Assembly (NCBI GenBank): GCA_947652605.1
Contig: OX393577.1
Coordinates: 20,525,466 to 20,589,465 of the forward strand
Direction of reading: 5' to 3'
Source: Elmis aenea
Lineage: Eukaryota; Arthropoda; Insecta; Coleoptera; Elmidae
DNA: 64,000 bases
Below are positions 11,646 through 22,920 of this stretch, piece after piece (the stretch's first letter is position 1; every line of letters starts with the position of its first letter). The notes beneath the pieces are model-generated. The model was not told where the DNA came from. It was given only the letters and a program-made list of their open reading frames with translations, and searched no databases. The position numbers were made by a program, and so were the translations under genes.

Positions 11646-13056
11646 AAATATACGATAGTGGAACATAACAGAAATGAAAAATCAATAATTGAATACTTTC
11701 TAATAAGTAAACAAAAATTTGGTCTTATAAAAGATGTAAAAGTAACAAGACAAGCGGAAATCGGTAGTGACCATCACTTATTAAAAAAGGAAATGAAAAA
11801 CCAACAAGAAGAAAATCTGGGCAAACGAAGAAAGGTAGTAAAGGAGAAAATACAGAGTAATAAACTAAAAGATCCAATAGTAAGAAACAAGTACCAAGGG
11901 ATAATAAACAGAAAATTCAAGATACAAAAAGATGAAAAAGAACTGGAAGATAAATGGAAAAACTTCAAAGAAACATTGTTAGAGGCTGCAATAGAGAGCT
12001 GCGGAAAATCAAAAATAGCAAACTCAAACACAAAAATAACAGAATGGTGGACTAGAGAACTGTAAAAGATCATCAAGAAAAAAGAAGAAAAATGGAAAAT
12101 CTATCTAAATACAAAGAAAGCAGAGGATTACAATAAATACAAAGAAAAAAGAAAAAAGTCAAGCTTGCAGTAAGAGAAGCAAAGAAAAAATCATGGATAA
12201 AGTTTTGGCAGAACATGAAACAGAATTTTATTGAGAATCAAAAGTTGTTCTATGGCACGTTAAAGCAGCTAAGAAAGAAAAAAGAATATGGAATGAAAAA
12301 CATAAAAGATAAAAATGGGAACATAATTACGGATGAGGAAAAAATAATGCATAGTTACAACAGAGAACAAAGGGCATAACATCACTTTAAATGGGCTTAG
12401 GTTGGAACAGGTAGGAAGCTTTACATATTTAAGAGTGATTATAGAGAGAAATGGAGGAATGGACAAGGAAATTAGCGAAAGGACATGAAATGTGGGAAGA
12501 ATTATTTAACAGTTTAAAAACAACATTTTTCGGAAATAGAGAAGTCTCAAAACGAACAAAAACGGAAGTGGCCAAAACGGTAGTAACTCCGGAACTTTTA
12601 TACGGAAGTGAAACGTGGGCACTCACAAATAAAAATGGTAGCAGAGTGAATGCAGCAGAAATGAGATTTCTAAGAAAAATCCAAGGGAAAACCAAAAAAG
12701 TTAGAATTAGAAACGAAACATATATGTAGAGAACAATTAAAGATAAAATCAGTTGAAACAAAAATACAAGAAAGGCAGCTGGGATGGTTGGGTCACATTT
12801 ATAGGATGAAGGAAGAAAGGTTAACCAGAAAAGCCTATGAAGCAAGATTATAGGGGAAAAACACAAGAGGTAGACAGAGAAAAATCTGGCACGAAGAAGT
12901 TAAAAAAAGTAGCAAGGGATAGAAAATTCCAATGGAAAGACATAAAAAGGCTAGCAAAGACAGTAAAATATGGAAAAAAAGTCAGCACAACACAATTCAA
13001 CAGTCCTACACCACCTAACAGTAGAAGGACTCGTGACTAAATAAATAAATAATGGT
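11646..13056 (+). pseudogene. LINE relic: endonuclease end and RT C-terminus, RT core deleted
   Basis: The frame at 11658-12065 carries KVTRQAEIGSDHHLLKKEMK, the C-terminal SDH motif of an AP-endonuclease domain, followed by the lysine-rich linker ending in EWWTREL. After a stop the linker continues (KKKEEKWKIYLNTKKAEDY, then NGNIITDEEKIMHSY) to about 12360. It then jumps to LNGLRLEQVGSFTYLRVII (from about 12382) and LLYGSETWALTNKNGSRVNA (12595 on), which are sequences downstream of the RT catalytic core. The palm domain with its YADD-type motif is absent. QLGWLGHIYRMKEERLTRKA and a basic tail follow after a frameshift. The 3' end is a TAAATAAATAAATAA tract, as in the copy at 62.6 kb. RTE-like affinity is inference. 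Confidence 0.85.
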
Positions 13057-14490
13057 GTTGTAAAATAAAAGTAAACACGCTTTTTTAGTTTTTAAGTTGT
13101 TTAATATAGAAAAAGTCTTATAATTAAATTTATTTAGATTTAAAATTCTGTTGTGAATTTGGCCATAAGCTAAATTTTGCAACTTTTAGAATAACCTTAC
13201 TTATGTCATCATTACTACCTGTGGATGCTAAATACAAGCGTAAATTTCAGAATACAAGCCATCAAAATCTGAAAGCCATATTTTACCAACTGAAGCTCTC
13301 AGAAGGCTCTCTGTACTCTTTGCAGTTCTATCAAAAGCTGTCCCGTTTATAAGAACCACATTTAAGCGATTATCGTAATATGTGCTTATTTTTGCAATAG
13401 GGATTGAAACTGAAGAGTTGGTCAGTAGTTTAAAGTTTAAAGCTCTTTTTGAAAGCCACTGATGGATAATTTTCTACCTTTGTTTTTAAGCCTCTCTATG
13501 ATATCCATGAGTAGCTTGCATATTTGAAAGTGTAGGGGGATAAAAGCGCACCCCATTCTCTCAATAATAAAATAGCTACAAATTATTAAGCGAATAATAC
13601 TGAGAAATGCGCTCAATCTCTAAATATAATAAAAAAAACCTTTCTCGACTTTTGTATATTTTAAACGCTAGAAGTTAAAACAACTAAAAGTAGACGCTGA
13701 AGTTAAGTCCATGAAAACTTAAACTATTCTTGAGTTTTCAGTAGACAACTTGATGTTAATTAATAATTACTAAGCGGATTTAAATTACACTTTTACAACT
13801 TTAAATGACTTCCTAAAAATCCAGCGAGTGAGGAAATGCAGTGTTATTCGTAGAGTTTGTTTCTAAAACTAAACCATATCTTATGAATTAGCTAGATCCT
13901 AACGAATTTCATCCACTATTGAAACTGATCCGGCGGTAGTAAATGAGAATGTAAATCTGCTGCAGTCTTGTTCGAGACACTTTTATAAGCCTCCGGTAAA
14001 TTACAGGCACCTCCAGTCTGGAGGCTAATTGAAAATGACTTCGGCTGAGATGAACTTATTCTTTCGAAAGAATTACCGCTCTTTGGATCTTTTCATGTGC
14101 AAGTGACAGAAGACGTGAAAAGAATAATGTCTTCAGGCTTAGTGGATTAAAGTGATTCAGATCTTACAGTTCTAATTTTGAAATAATAACACATGTAATT
14201 TTCACTAGATTTTACTTGACGGTTACTTTTGAAATTAGTAGCTTATAGCTTCTATTTTTAAATCGTTTGTATACGTATAATCACGCACATAGTGGACTCA
14301 AACATATCATTAATTTATATCACCAACTTCTCAGTGTATATGATGTGTTTTATTAAATTGAATTATTTTCATACCTTACTATTAAGTATTTAAAAAAAGT
14401 CATGATATAGGATTTCCAAAAGGGGGCTTAGGATTTTGAATGCCGATAACTACTGATTGACTTTTTATATTCTAGTGGAATTACATTTAG
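13057..14490. other. No recognisable gene
   Basis: AT-rich DNA with no long frame or clear repeat ends. The 13920-14120 stretch is less AT-rich but has no motif I can name. Confidence 0.4.
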
Positions 14491-15379
14491 GGGAAGATGG
14501 TATATACTGGGACATGGTATATAGTGGGACAACAGAGATTTTGGCCATCCGTTACCCCGTACTTGAAGTTTGTTTACATGAAAATAGCGGTTAAGCAGTC
14601 CCATTATATCCTGTCTACAGTATGTGTCGTAAACAATGTCATAGTGACTTGCACATGTGAGGCATGTTAGGTAACTGCGCATTGTTTTTTGTGGTTATTC
14701 AGTTTATGTGCTAAAACTTTTTTATTTATTTAACAACAATTAAAAAAATTGGCCTAGGTGTACCTTACAGTATATTAAATGTATGTACAATGTTAAAACT
14801 TAAAATAATCATCCAAGTTTTTCATTAAATCTTTGCTTTTAAAAATTGATCACATGGTGCATTGTGGGACAATGATGATAATCAGGTAAATTTTCTGAAA
14901 AAGACTTCCGACTTTAGATTTTCTTTCTCTAAAAACAGAGATAAAGACTGTGTTGAAAAAGAAAATATTCTGTGTAGGTTAAGCGCACCGACTACGTTTG
15001 GGGGCACTGAAAAAACAAAGAAACATTTTCAATTTTAGTTTGATTTTTCAAAGTACAATGTCTAAATGCCCATGAAAAGTGAAAGTTTTTTAAATAAAAA
15101 ATTAAAATTAAGCTTTTTTTTAATTACTTATGCTTTATTTCATATATTTTTTTTGCTGTCCCACAATGTACCACGGGGTGGTTTATGTGGGGACAAGTGG
15201 TGTATAGTGGGACAGTCCCTCTATTTGTGTACCTTTATTTTTTTAAAATATTTTTTTGTATATGCAATGATAAACTAAAGCAATATGAATATCTCATATC
15301 AATTTGAGGTATGAAAATTAAGCCGTTCAAAAGTTACGCAAAATTTAAAAAAAGTGTCCCAGTATATACCAGCTTCCCC
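14491..15379. mobile_element. TA-flanked foldback, GGGGAAGATGG family, copy 1
   Basis: The ends are GGGGAAGATGGTATATACTG and, on the right, CAGTATATACCAGCTTCCCC. TA flanks each end (14489-14490 and 15380-15381). Near the left end GGTATATACTGGGACA is followed directly by GGTATATAGTGGGACA, a doubled subterminal motif. The interior matches the copy at 50101-52667 in inverse orientation, for example around CCACGGGGTGGTTTATGTGG. Confidence 0.85.
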
Positions 15380-15398
15380 TACCCTAATTTACGTTATA

Positions 15399-16480
15399 CA
15401 GGGTGGTCCACTTTTTTGTAGCAGGACATTAACAGTCGATACAAAGACTCATTTTCAAGCGAATATTCCATATCAACATGGGTCCAAAAACGCTTCACGT
15501 TAAACTTTAAAGATACAGGGTGTTAAAATTTTCGAAAAAATATCGATAATTGTTAACCGTTTCCCAACCAGTAGACATATTTAAACCAAATTTGGTATAC
15601 AGCACCACCTTACAGGTTACCAAATTCGGTGAAAATGTCAAGGTCCAGAAGCAACCAGTGGCGGAGTTGTGGGGGTTCAGTTTCAATGAATTTTATAAAA
15701 AACTAGTACGGCCCTGATCAAAATCAAACTCGAACTTGTTTTTGGGTAGAGTATTTTATTCTAAACAAAAAGTGTTTCTTGACCTTTCTACGTATCTGCC
15801 ACCGTTTGGCGCGGAATTTGATTTATTTTACTATTCTCGCGAAAGTTTTCTCATAAGTTCGATCTAAAAATATCGCGAAAAGCAAAAAATTGCAAGTTGC
15901 GTATTAAATGCTTAAAATGTGGATCATTAATTCATAATTTGGCTGAACTTAGTCCCTCATTATTAGCATGTTTTGTTATTAAAAATTGCAAAAATCAGTA
16001 CCTAATTACTTTTTTTCTTCTAACATTAGCGATATTTTTAGATCGAACTTAGGAGCAAATTTTTCGCGAGAATGGTAAAATAAATAAAATTCCGCGCCAA
16101 ACTGTGGCAGATACGTAGAAAAGTCAAGGGACACTTTTTGTTTAGAATAAAATACTCTACCCAAAAACAAGTTCAAGTTTGATTTTGAACAGTGCCGTAC
16201 TAGTTCTTTATAAAATTTATTAAAACTAAACCCCTACAACTCCGCCACTGGTTGCTTGTGGGGCTTAACATTCTTCCGAATGTGGTAATCTGTAAGTTGG
16301 TGCTGTATACCAAATTTGGTTTAAATATATCTACTGGTTGAGAAACGGTTAAAAATTATTGATATTTTTCGAAAATTTCAACACCCTGTATCTTTAAAAT
16401 TAAGCGTTTATCGACCCATGTTGATACGGAATATTCGCTTTAAAATAAGTTTTTGTCCTGTTACAAGAACTACGTATTGA
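15399..16480. mobile_element. Outer foldback (CAGGGTGGTCCAC type) with a second element at its centre
   Basis: The left end CAGGGTGGTCCACTTTTTTG follows TATA and lies only 18 bp from the previous element. The outer arm (to 15515) pairs with 16389 to about 16480, sharing GCGAATATTCCATATCAACA-like text. The extreme right end has decayed and lacks the CACCCTG terminus. No coding content. Confidence 0.75.
15516..16388. mobile_element. Inner TA foldback (CAGGGTGTTAAAATTTTCG)
   Basis: It begins CAGGGTGTTAAAATTTTCGA and ends with the inverse, TTCAACACCCTG. TA lies on both sides, and AAAGA/TCTTT beyond that is also symmetric, so it sits at the dyad of the outer arms. Arms pair over about 400 bp, including AACCGTTTCCCAACCAG and CGCGGAATTTGATTTATTTT with their inverses. 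Confidence 0.75.
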
Positions 16481-16559
16481 AATCATTAAAACTTATTATG
16501 GACGTTCAGTAAAAAAAAACATTTCCGTGAGTTTTTCGGTGCATTTAATTCTACTCAAC

Positions 16560-16963
16560 AAGCAATTTAAAGTTTAGTGAATTTTTTTTTGAAGAAACTG
16601 CATCAGTTTACAATAAACCACCTTTAGGGAAACCAAAAACTGCACACTCTGCTAAGAACATTGCTGCTATACGTATTGCAGATGATCCATCAATTCCAAG
16701 ACGTTCTCAAGAATTGGCATTGCTCAAACCAGTTTATGGAGAATTTTACATAAAGATTGGCTTTTGGGGGTATTTGAAAAGTACAGTTTTCGTAAACAGA
16801 CCAAAAAACATTTTTGACTTAAAAGATAACATCTAGCATCCGAGCCGAGAGATTAATGCCCCAATGATTGAAAATATCATACAAAATTATGATGTTGGTA
16901 TCGACTCTTGTCAACGTAGCCATCCATGGAGGACATTTAAATGACACCATCTTTTACGTTTAA
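16560..16963 (+). pseudogene. Tc1/mariner-type (DDE) transposase relic, catalytic core deleted
   Basis: The N-terminal HTH region reads EETASVYNKPPLGKPKTAHS, KNIAAIRIADDPSIPRRSQE and, after a frameshift, QTSLWRILHKDW. The reading then jumps to the C-terminus: IENIIQNYDVGIDSCQRSH and, in another frame, HGGHLNDTIFYV followed by a stop. The HGGHLND-xxF ending marks a transposase group common in beetles and ants. The central domain with the catalytic acidic residues is missing. The N-terminal order KPRxGRP-TA-ENIAAVR-SIPRRSQELGLS-TSLWRIL is characteristic. Non-functional. Confidence 0.8.
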
Positions 16964-17080
16964 CTGTAACCAAAGGTACTTACTTACATTTAATGTAGCG
17001 CAATCAGATATTTACAATGCATTTTTGTTTTATTAAAAAGAAACATCCTAAAACCTTTTTGGAAAATCGTGTATAATATA

Positions 17081-17390
17081 CAGGGTGATTCTTAAATATT
17101 GCGAGAACATTCTGGAGGTGATTCCTTATCAAAAGTCTTTTATATAAAAAAAATTTCTTAGACGTCTCATTTCTTACTTAAAAACAGTAAGTTTTACTAG
17201 AACAACTAAATAATAAAAAAAGTTTCTAAATAAACCAAGCTTCAAAATTTTAACCAAAAAGTTCTGATAAAAAAAACAACAGTGGTTGCACTTTTCAGAC
17301 CCTGTGAAAATATTACTATGGGAAACCTTTTGATAAGAAATCACCACCCGAATTTTTTCCCTGTATGGGCATCGAAAATAGACCTCCCTG
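17081..17390. mobile_element. Small TA foldback (CAGGGTGATTCTTAAATA)
   Basis: The left end CAGGGTGATTCTTAAATATT and the right end GACCTCCCTG are both followed by TA. The inner arms share GGTGATTCCTTATCAAAAG and its inverse near 17330. The outermost 45 bp have diverged between the arms. No gene; the antisense frame here is incidental. Confidence 0.65.
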
Positions 17391-18809
17391 TACACAAATA
17401 AGGTTTATTTAAGATCACTTTTCGGTTTTTGAAGGATCTTCTGTCGAAATAAATAGGTAAATAAATAAGATGAAAACTAATGGAAGGGCGAGAGTCTTAA
17501 AACTGGTTAAATATTTCTTCAAGAGATTCATTTATTAAAATAAGATTAAAGCTAATTTATGATAATAAATGCCTTAAATAATTTAACAATAATTCATCAA
17601 TTCGTAATATATTATAGTTTTTTTCTTACGAAAATTAAATATAAAGTATAGAATTGTAAAAAGTATAGGGTGCTACCTTTCAAAAACGTTTTTAAGCACG
17701 AAGCAACAACTAATAAAACAGATTACTATCATAATTTTGTTACGGTAATTTTGCTTCTTGAGACAAACTTAAAAAGCTAAACAAAACAAAGAATTTTCAG
17801 CTGAATTTAACATAAAGATGAATAATTCAATACTCGTCGCACTAAAGACTCTTTGTTGAGTGAAAGCTTAGACTTTTTCAAATTTAAACCGCTGGACATG
17901 TTTTGTTTCGGATACGCTTCGTGTAGGGATTACCTTCGACGTCCTTCAGTCTGCGGCGTGCGGTTAGGCGAAGCCTGAAGTGGTCTGGCGCGACTGACAA
18001 GTTAGCCAAGGGAGCCCGCTAGGGTTGGCCGGATTACAGACTATAAAAAGTAAAAGATTTGCTGCTTTTTGCTGTACTCATTAAAATTTTAGTCTGTCAT
18101 GTTTACTTTGCAGCGCAGAAGAATGAATTTTAAACACCGGCGTTAAGGGGAAAAGACATTTACGAAATTGCAGGACTGTAGCTGCAGTAAAAATGCATGA
18201 CCAGCAACCTGATAACGTGAAATTGTAAATATTACGATAAGTTTTTATAAGGCATTATAATAAATTATCGCAGACTAGAATGTCTGGGAAATAATGGCTC
18301 TTTGCATACGAATGTTTTATCTATTCGTTATATCACTTTCTTCATTGCGGCAGCGAATTGCAGTTTTTAAATTTATATTAATGGCAGTAAACACCCCACA
18401 ATAAATTTATGAAAAATAATTTTAAACAAACACGAAATTATATCAAATAAGTGCGTTTTTCATCACGAAGAACATGGAAATCTTGGAACCCGTTAAAGAT
18501 AGAGAGATAATTATAGAGAGAACTGTGTTATTACATAGCTAAATATTGAATGAAAATCATCACCTTAATGTATCAAAATTCGATTTATTTATTAGTAATG
18601 AGCTAACCCTCCTGTTGTGTTCACGTTTTGGTTACACATATGGTGTTCGGGTCAATATGATTCGAATAGCTAATGTTTTAAAAATATGGCGTTTCTAAGC
18701 TATAATTTAGCTTCTTTATTGTTAAGTAAGGTAAGAAGCAATAATGGAATATTTAGTGACCAAGAATTTTATTGGAAAAACTAACGTTGATTAACAAATT
18801 TATATAACA
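17391..18809. other. No supported gene; GC-rich patch at 17900-18035
   Basis: AT-rich overall. About 135 bp around 17900-18035 is much richer in G and C (GCGGCGTGCGGTTAGGCGAA, GGGAGCCCGCTAGGGTTGG) and is followed by TATAAAAAG. There is no reading frame or tRNA-like fold I can support. It may be a repeat fragment. Confidence 0.35.
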
Positions 18810-19125
18810 CTAGGCGATTTACCCAGCGTTGCACGGGTGATATCAATTCTCTTTTATCAATCACAGACTACTCGCGCTCCGCGCTCGCTCCCGGCGGACG
18901 TTCTCAGACGTTCAATTACAGACTACTCGCGCTCCGCGCTCGCGCTCCGCGGACGTTTCCGGCCGTTCCCGGGAATTTCCGGCCGTTCTTTGTACGACGT
19001 TTGAACCGTTAGGTCCTAAATAGTAACTGTGCAAAATTTGGTCCCGATCGGCAAACGGACCTAGGATTCTATAGCGAGCAAACAAACAAACACACAAACA
19101 AACAAACAAGCTCTTTTATATAAAA
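18810..19125 (-). mobile_element. Non-autonomous Helitron, short copy
   Basis: On the minus strand the 3' end is a hairpin (ACCCG...TGGGT), a short spacer and CTAG followed by host T, the Helitron 3' signature. The 5' side reads TATATAAAAGAGCTTGTTTG. Inside is a duplicated GCGCTCCGCGCTCGC word absent from the other two copies. It abuts the next Helitron with no spacer. Confidence 0.75.
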
Positions 19126-19644
19126 CAAGATGGTTTACCCGGCGTTGCACGGGCGATTACAATTTTAATTACTGTTTTAACTTGAATAAGCCCAATAATT
19201 CCAAATCATACACAAATGACATACTCTGATCAATCATCTTTTCATTTCCTTATAATTTCTTAAAAAATAACTATTTATTGCTTAAAAATTGAATAATAAC
19301 TCAAATTTATTTTCTTTCGTCTTGTTTCAATTAAAAATGTACTAATAAAAATAATACTTCATGTACATTTATTACTAATTGTATACAAAACAATCTTTAC
19401 TTGTGAAATACACCGCGCTGTATCGTGTTATGACCAGGTATTTGCCGACGTAAGATCGAATCCCGTCCAAGTAATTTTTTTTTTTTTAAATTGGTAATAT
19501 GTGCTTGTACTTAAAGTTTGGCGTTAGATCTGCAAGGTCCTAAATAGTAACTGTGCAAAATTTGGTCCCGATCGGTCAACGGACCTAGGGTTCTATAGAG
19601 AACAAACAAACAAACACACAAACAAGCTCTTTTATATATATAGA
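19126..19644 (-). mobile_element. Non-autonomous Helitron, copy 2
   Basis: Almost the same sequence as 41541-42053, so both moved recently. The minus-strand 3' end is the GCCCGTGCAACGCCGGGT hairpin followed by AAACCATCTTG, where CTTG replaces the usual CTAG. The 5' end lies in TCTATATATATAAAAGAGC, uncertain by a few bases because it runs into TAGATAGAAGAAGAAG. No Rep/helicase coding is present. Confidence 0.8.
19410..19487 (+). other. tRNA-like (Pol III promoter-like) module inside Helitron
   Basis: The plus strand reads CCGCGCTGTATCGTGTTATG (like the D-arm/A-box of an insect tRNA such as tRNA-Val), then GATCGAATCCC, close to the B-box consensus GGTTCGANTCC, then a run of T, the Pol III terminator. 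Stems are imperfect, so this is not a functional tRNA. The module is also present in the 41.5 kb copy. Confidence 0.4.
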
Positions 19645-19667
19645 TAGAAGAAGAAGATAAAGTTAGT

Positions 19668-19973
19668 TTATGGATTACATTCTGGACAGTAATGATATCC
19701 GTGACTTTTACACAAGTATTTTGTACAATTACAACAAATAATGTTAGTCTTGTTGTCATCGGAAGATGGACAAAAGTTGCATCTTCCACGTTTGTTAGTA
19801 GCAGTCGCTCGTTTCTCTACTTCGGCAGTACTGGTTGACGCCTGAACTGTTCTAACCATTTCTGCGGCGGATTTACTTCGAGGTATGTGTTTTCTTTCTT
19901 GTAGTGATGGAGTTAGCAAGGAGGCGCCTAGTTCCTTAACTTGCAGGTTCAGAGTTCCACTTGATAGTGCCAT
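19668..19973 (-). pseudogene. piggyBac transposase C-terminal cysteine-rich domain
   Basis: This 101-residue frame ends with RGRCNFCPS, then CCNCTKYLCKSH and YHYCPECNP. The spacing of cysteines and histidines is that of the C-terminal zinc-binding (RING/PHD-like) domain of piggyBac-type transposases. The preceding region (LQERKHIPRSKSAAEMVR) fits the linker before that domain. The DDD catalytic core is absent upstream. The start codon is only the first available ATG. Domain recognised by motif. Confidence 0.75.
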
Positions 19974-20001
19974 CTGTAGAAGTGACTCGTATCAGCGTTG
20001 T

Positions 20002-20190
20002 CTAAAGTTCCTCATCTTCGCTTGATTCGCTCTGCACATCCTCTTTAGATAAATGATTTTCTAATTCAGAATCCAAATCGTCTTCTTCAGAAATATATAA
20101 AACTTCTTTTAGTTCTTTGTCTGTCAAGAGTCTCTTCAACGTTATCGTAAATTTTTTGTCACAAAAACCTTCATACTTGGCAATCAGCAA
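20002..20190 (-). pseudogene. Probable piggyBac transposase N-terminal fragment
   Basis: A 62-residue frame directly upstream of the C-terminal piece on the same strand. It is acidic toward its end (ISEEDDLDSELENHLSKEDV), as piggyBac transposase N-termini are. Together with the next feature it describes an element with both ends of the protein and no catalytic middle. On its own the fragment would not be diagnostic. I could not find the TTAA-flanked inverted repeats. Confidence 0.5.
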
Positions 20191-20206
20191 GCGAACTAAA
20201 TGAACA

Positions 20207-20928
20207 GATCTGTAGCAACTCTTATATACCCAAAAATAAAATACAAGCTCTAAGCTAAAACGTGGACTTTTCTAAGTATTCTTGTTTCAAGTTACCTAAA
20301 ACAATACTTACCATATCGTTTTAGTAAAGATTTAAGTAGCCATAATTAAAATATAATTTCTGATAGTCGTACCGAATTTTGTGTAATTAATTTAAAAATT
20401 AAAAAAAATTATGTTTTGTATTGAATAATGTTTACAATACTTTCAATTTTTATTGTATCGCAATCTAGTATTAATTGCAATATACTAGTAAATAAATTTC
20501 TGTTGCGAACCAGGCTCCTCCACCAGAAATGCAACATATTCGTAACTCTTCTATAAGAAGTTCTGAACTACAGAGGTAAAAATCAACACCTTATTAACGG
20601 TTAGTAAGCACTATACATATTATAATATTTACCAAAGAAATTGAACTTTTTTTAAAAACTGCTCAACGATTCACTGCTTAATAGATAAAATTAACACGGC
20701 AAGAACCGATTCTGTACGTCACAAATATCTCTTTTATAATCGTTGGCATAAATACCCTATTAAAAGATTTTGTTGACATATTTAGAAGTATAAATGACAA
20801 AATGTATTTAATTGGGCTTTTTTTTTTTAATAATAAGATTAAATGATCGATAATATGACTTTAGAAAAGTTCTTTTGCAACCAAAATAACAACCAACTAA
20901 TTATTTTCTTTAAATACTTAGTTAAAAG
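20207..20928. other. No recognisable gene
   Basis: AT-rich DNA with no long frames or inverted ends. Confidence 0.45.
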
Positions 20929-21358
20929 CAGGGCTAGAAACCAAAAAAAATTTTGGTTAACGGTTAACCGAATTCAAGAACTTTATTTTTATAACGGTTT
21001 CTGTTGAAAAACCGGTTTTTTTCGTAAAAACCGGTTTTTAACATTATTCAGATTTGGAATGCAAAGTATAAAAAGATATTATCTATTTATAATTTTATAA
21101 TATATGTACAATCAAGCATTCAGTAATTACTTTTGGTAAACTAATCACATTTAATACAGATTTTGTATTTTTTCAAAATAATTTTTACTAAAAAGAGATG
21201 TTTAAAAAACCGGTTTTTTATTATTTTGGTTAAAGGTTACCTTTTTTTTGCCTTAAAAAATAACGGTTTTGGTTTCGGTTAAAAATCACAATTTTGGACA
21301 AAAAATAAAGGTTAACCGGTTTTTTAAACCGGTTTAAAAAAACCGGTTTCATGCCCTG
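20929..21358. mobile_element. hAT-type MITE, CAGGGCTAGAAACC family, copy 1
   Basis: The ends are CAGGGCTAGAAACC and GGTTTCATGCCCTG. A perfect 8-bp direct repeat GTTAAAAG flanks it (20921-20928, 21359-21366). The interior is rich in ACCGGTTTT words and non-coding. It is the empty-site counterpart of the copy at 41350-42257, which carries a Helitron. Confidence 0.92.
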
Positions 21359-21366
21359 GTTAAAAG

Positions 21367-22105
21367 AAAACATGTTGCTTTCAATAAATATTAAATTAGG
21401 AACCTGTAATCTCTACTTCTTAAATGTGCGAGAACATCAATAGCTGTATGTATACATATATTATTAATTAACTAATTAATATAAATATCAATATTATCTT
21501 TATTAAAAAGCACTTATGTGTTTTTTAAAATTAAAAATTGTTTAGTAGGTTAATTCGTTAAAATATTTTAGCATCTGCTAGTGCAATAAATAAATTTAAA
21601 GAAGTCGAAACTTTTTCCTATTCTTTATTATTTAATTTTATGTCATTTAAAGCGGTAAATATATCATTATAATTACTGAATAAAATTATTCGACCGAATA
21701 TCTTTGAAAGTAGCATTCTATTAGAGGTCAAGTTGCTTTGGAAAATCTGTGCAAAACTATTTCAATTAGATAAGTTACATATAAATTTGATTCATGTGGC
21801 GATGAGAAGCAACGAAGCATTTAAAGAGCAAACGCCAATTTAATTTCAATTGCCGGTTTGCAGGGCTTCAGTGATATTCACTTGGAAAAGTTTATCATAA
21901 AGCCGTGGTGCCGGAATCTCCCAATCTCCGATTATTGTGTGTATGGGTGCATCGTGACTCTGGCAAACATTTCCATAGACTACAAAATCTTTATTTAACA
22001 TTCCAGACGTAAATCCGATTGTTGACAGTTATTTATTTTACAGTTCAAACCAAAATTTACCTCAAGTTTAAAATCGACGTTTAAATAAAATAATATAATG
22101 ATAGG
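21367..22105. other. No recognisable gene
   Basis: AT-rich DNA; the 21820-21960 stretch is slightly GC-richer with no frame. Nothing assignable. Confidence 0.45.
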
Positions 22106-22148
22106 GGAGAGTAGCCGAATTTGGACCACCTAAAGTATTTTTAATATA

Positions 22149-22919
22149 CAGGGTGTCCAGTTCAAAAGAAGTACATGGGTGTCTCGGAAATCGTTAGAAA
22201 TACAAAATCGGTTAAGTGCGGAAAAAGTTGCGCAATTACATGCGTAACAATAATCCAGTTACGTTTTCAATAATTCATCCTGTAACGTAGTACCACGATA
22301 AAAACGAAAAATGTACATTTTCTTAAAACCTCCATATTACCTTTATTTGGAAAGATTTGTGCGCCAAATTTTCAGGATCTGAGAAGTAACTAATAAGGAT
22401 TTTAAAAATGACATTAAAAATATTTTAGGCCTACTATGTTTCGCGCGGTCATACCTAACTTTTGTTTTTCTTGTAGACGCCATATTGGAATTTTGCATTT
22501 ATGAAATCTCCATCACAAATGCTTTTCAATCATGTAAGGCATCCGTATGTTTGACATAGGGAAAATATGAAAATTTGCAAAATTAAGGTTTTACCACAGT
22601 AGGCCTTGGTGTCGTGATTAAACAATTGCAACGACTATTTCTAACAACTGTCAAATAATACATATTTTTCTGTAGTGCAAACAAGTTAGTGATTATTAAG
22701 TTTTCAATGGATCGTTTTTCAAATAAGCATAAATATGAAATGTTGGAGTGCTTTATTCTCTGTAGAAGAAATTATATTATGGCTGCAGAAATTTATTTTT
22801 ATAAATAAAAACTGGATTATTGTTACGCATGTAATTGCGCTTTTTCCCCATTTAACCGATTTTGTATTTCTAACAGTTTTCGAGATACCCATGTACTTCA
22901 TTTTAAGCTGGACACCCTG
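22149..22919. mobile_element. TA foldback (CAGGGTGTCCAGTTC) at the centre of a small palindrome
   Basis: The ends CAGGGTGTCCAGTTCAAAAG and CTTCATTTTAAGCTGGACACCCTG (split by one variant) are inverse. The arms share TACATGGGTGTCTCGGAAA and GCGCAATTACATGCGTAACA. Outside the TATA flanks the host words TATTTTTAA and TTAAAAATA are also inverse, so the element sits at a dyad. TAGGGGAGAGTAGCC 45 bp upstream looks like the start of a further outer element whose right end I could not fix. Two opposing short frames here are arm artefacts. Confidence 0.85.
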
Positions 22920-22920
22920 T

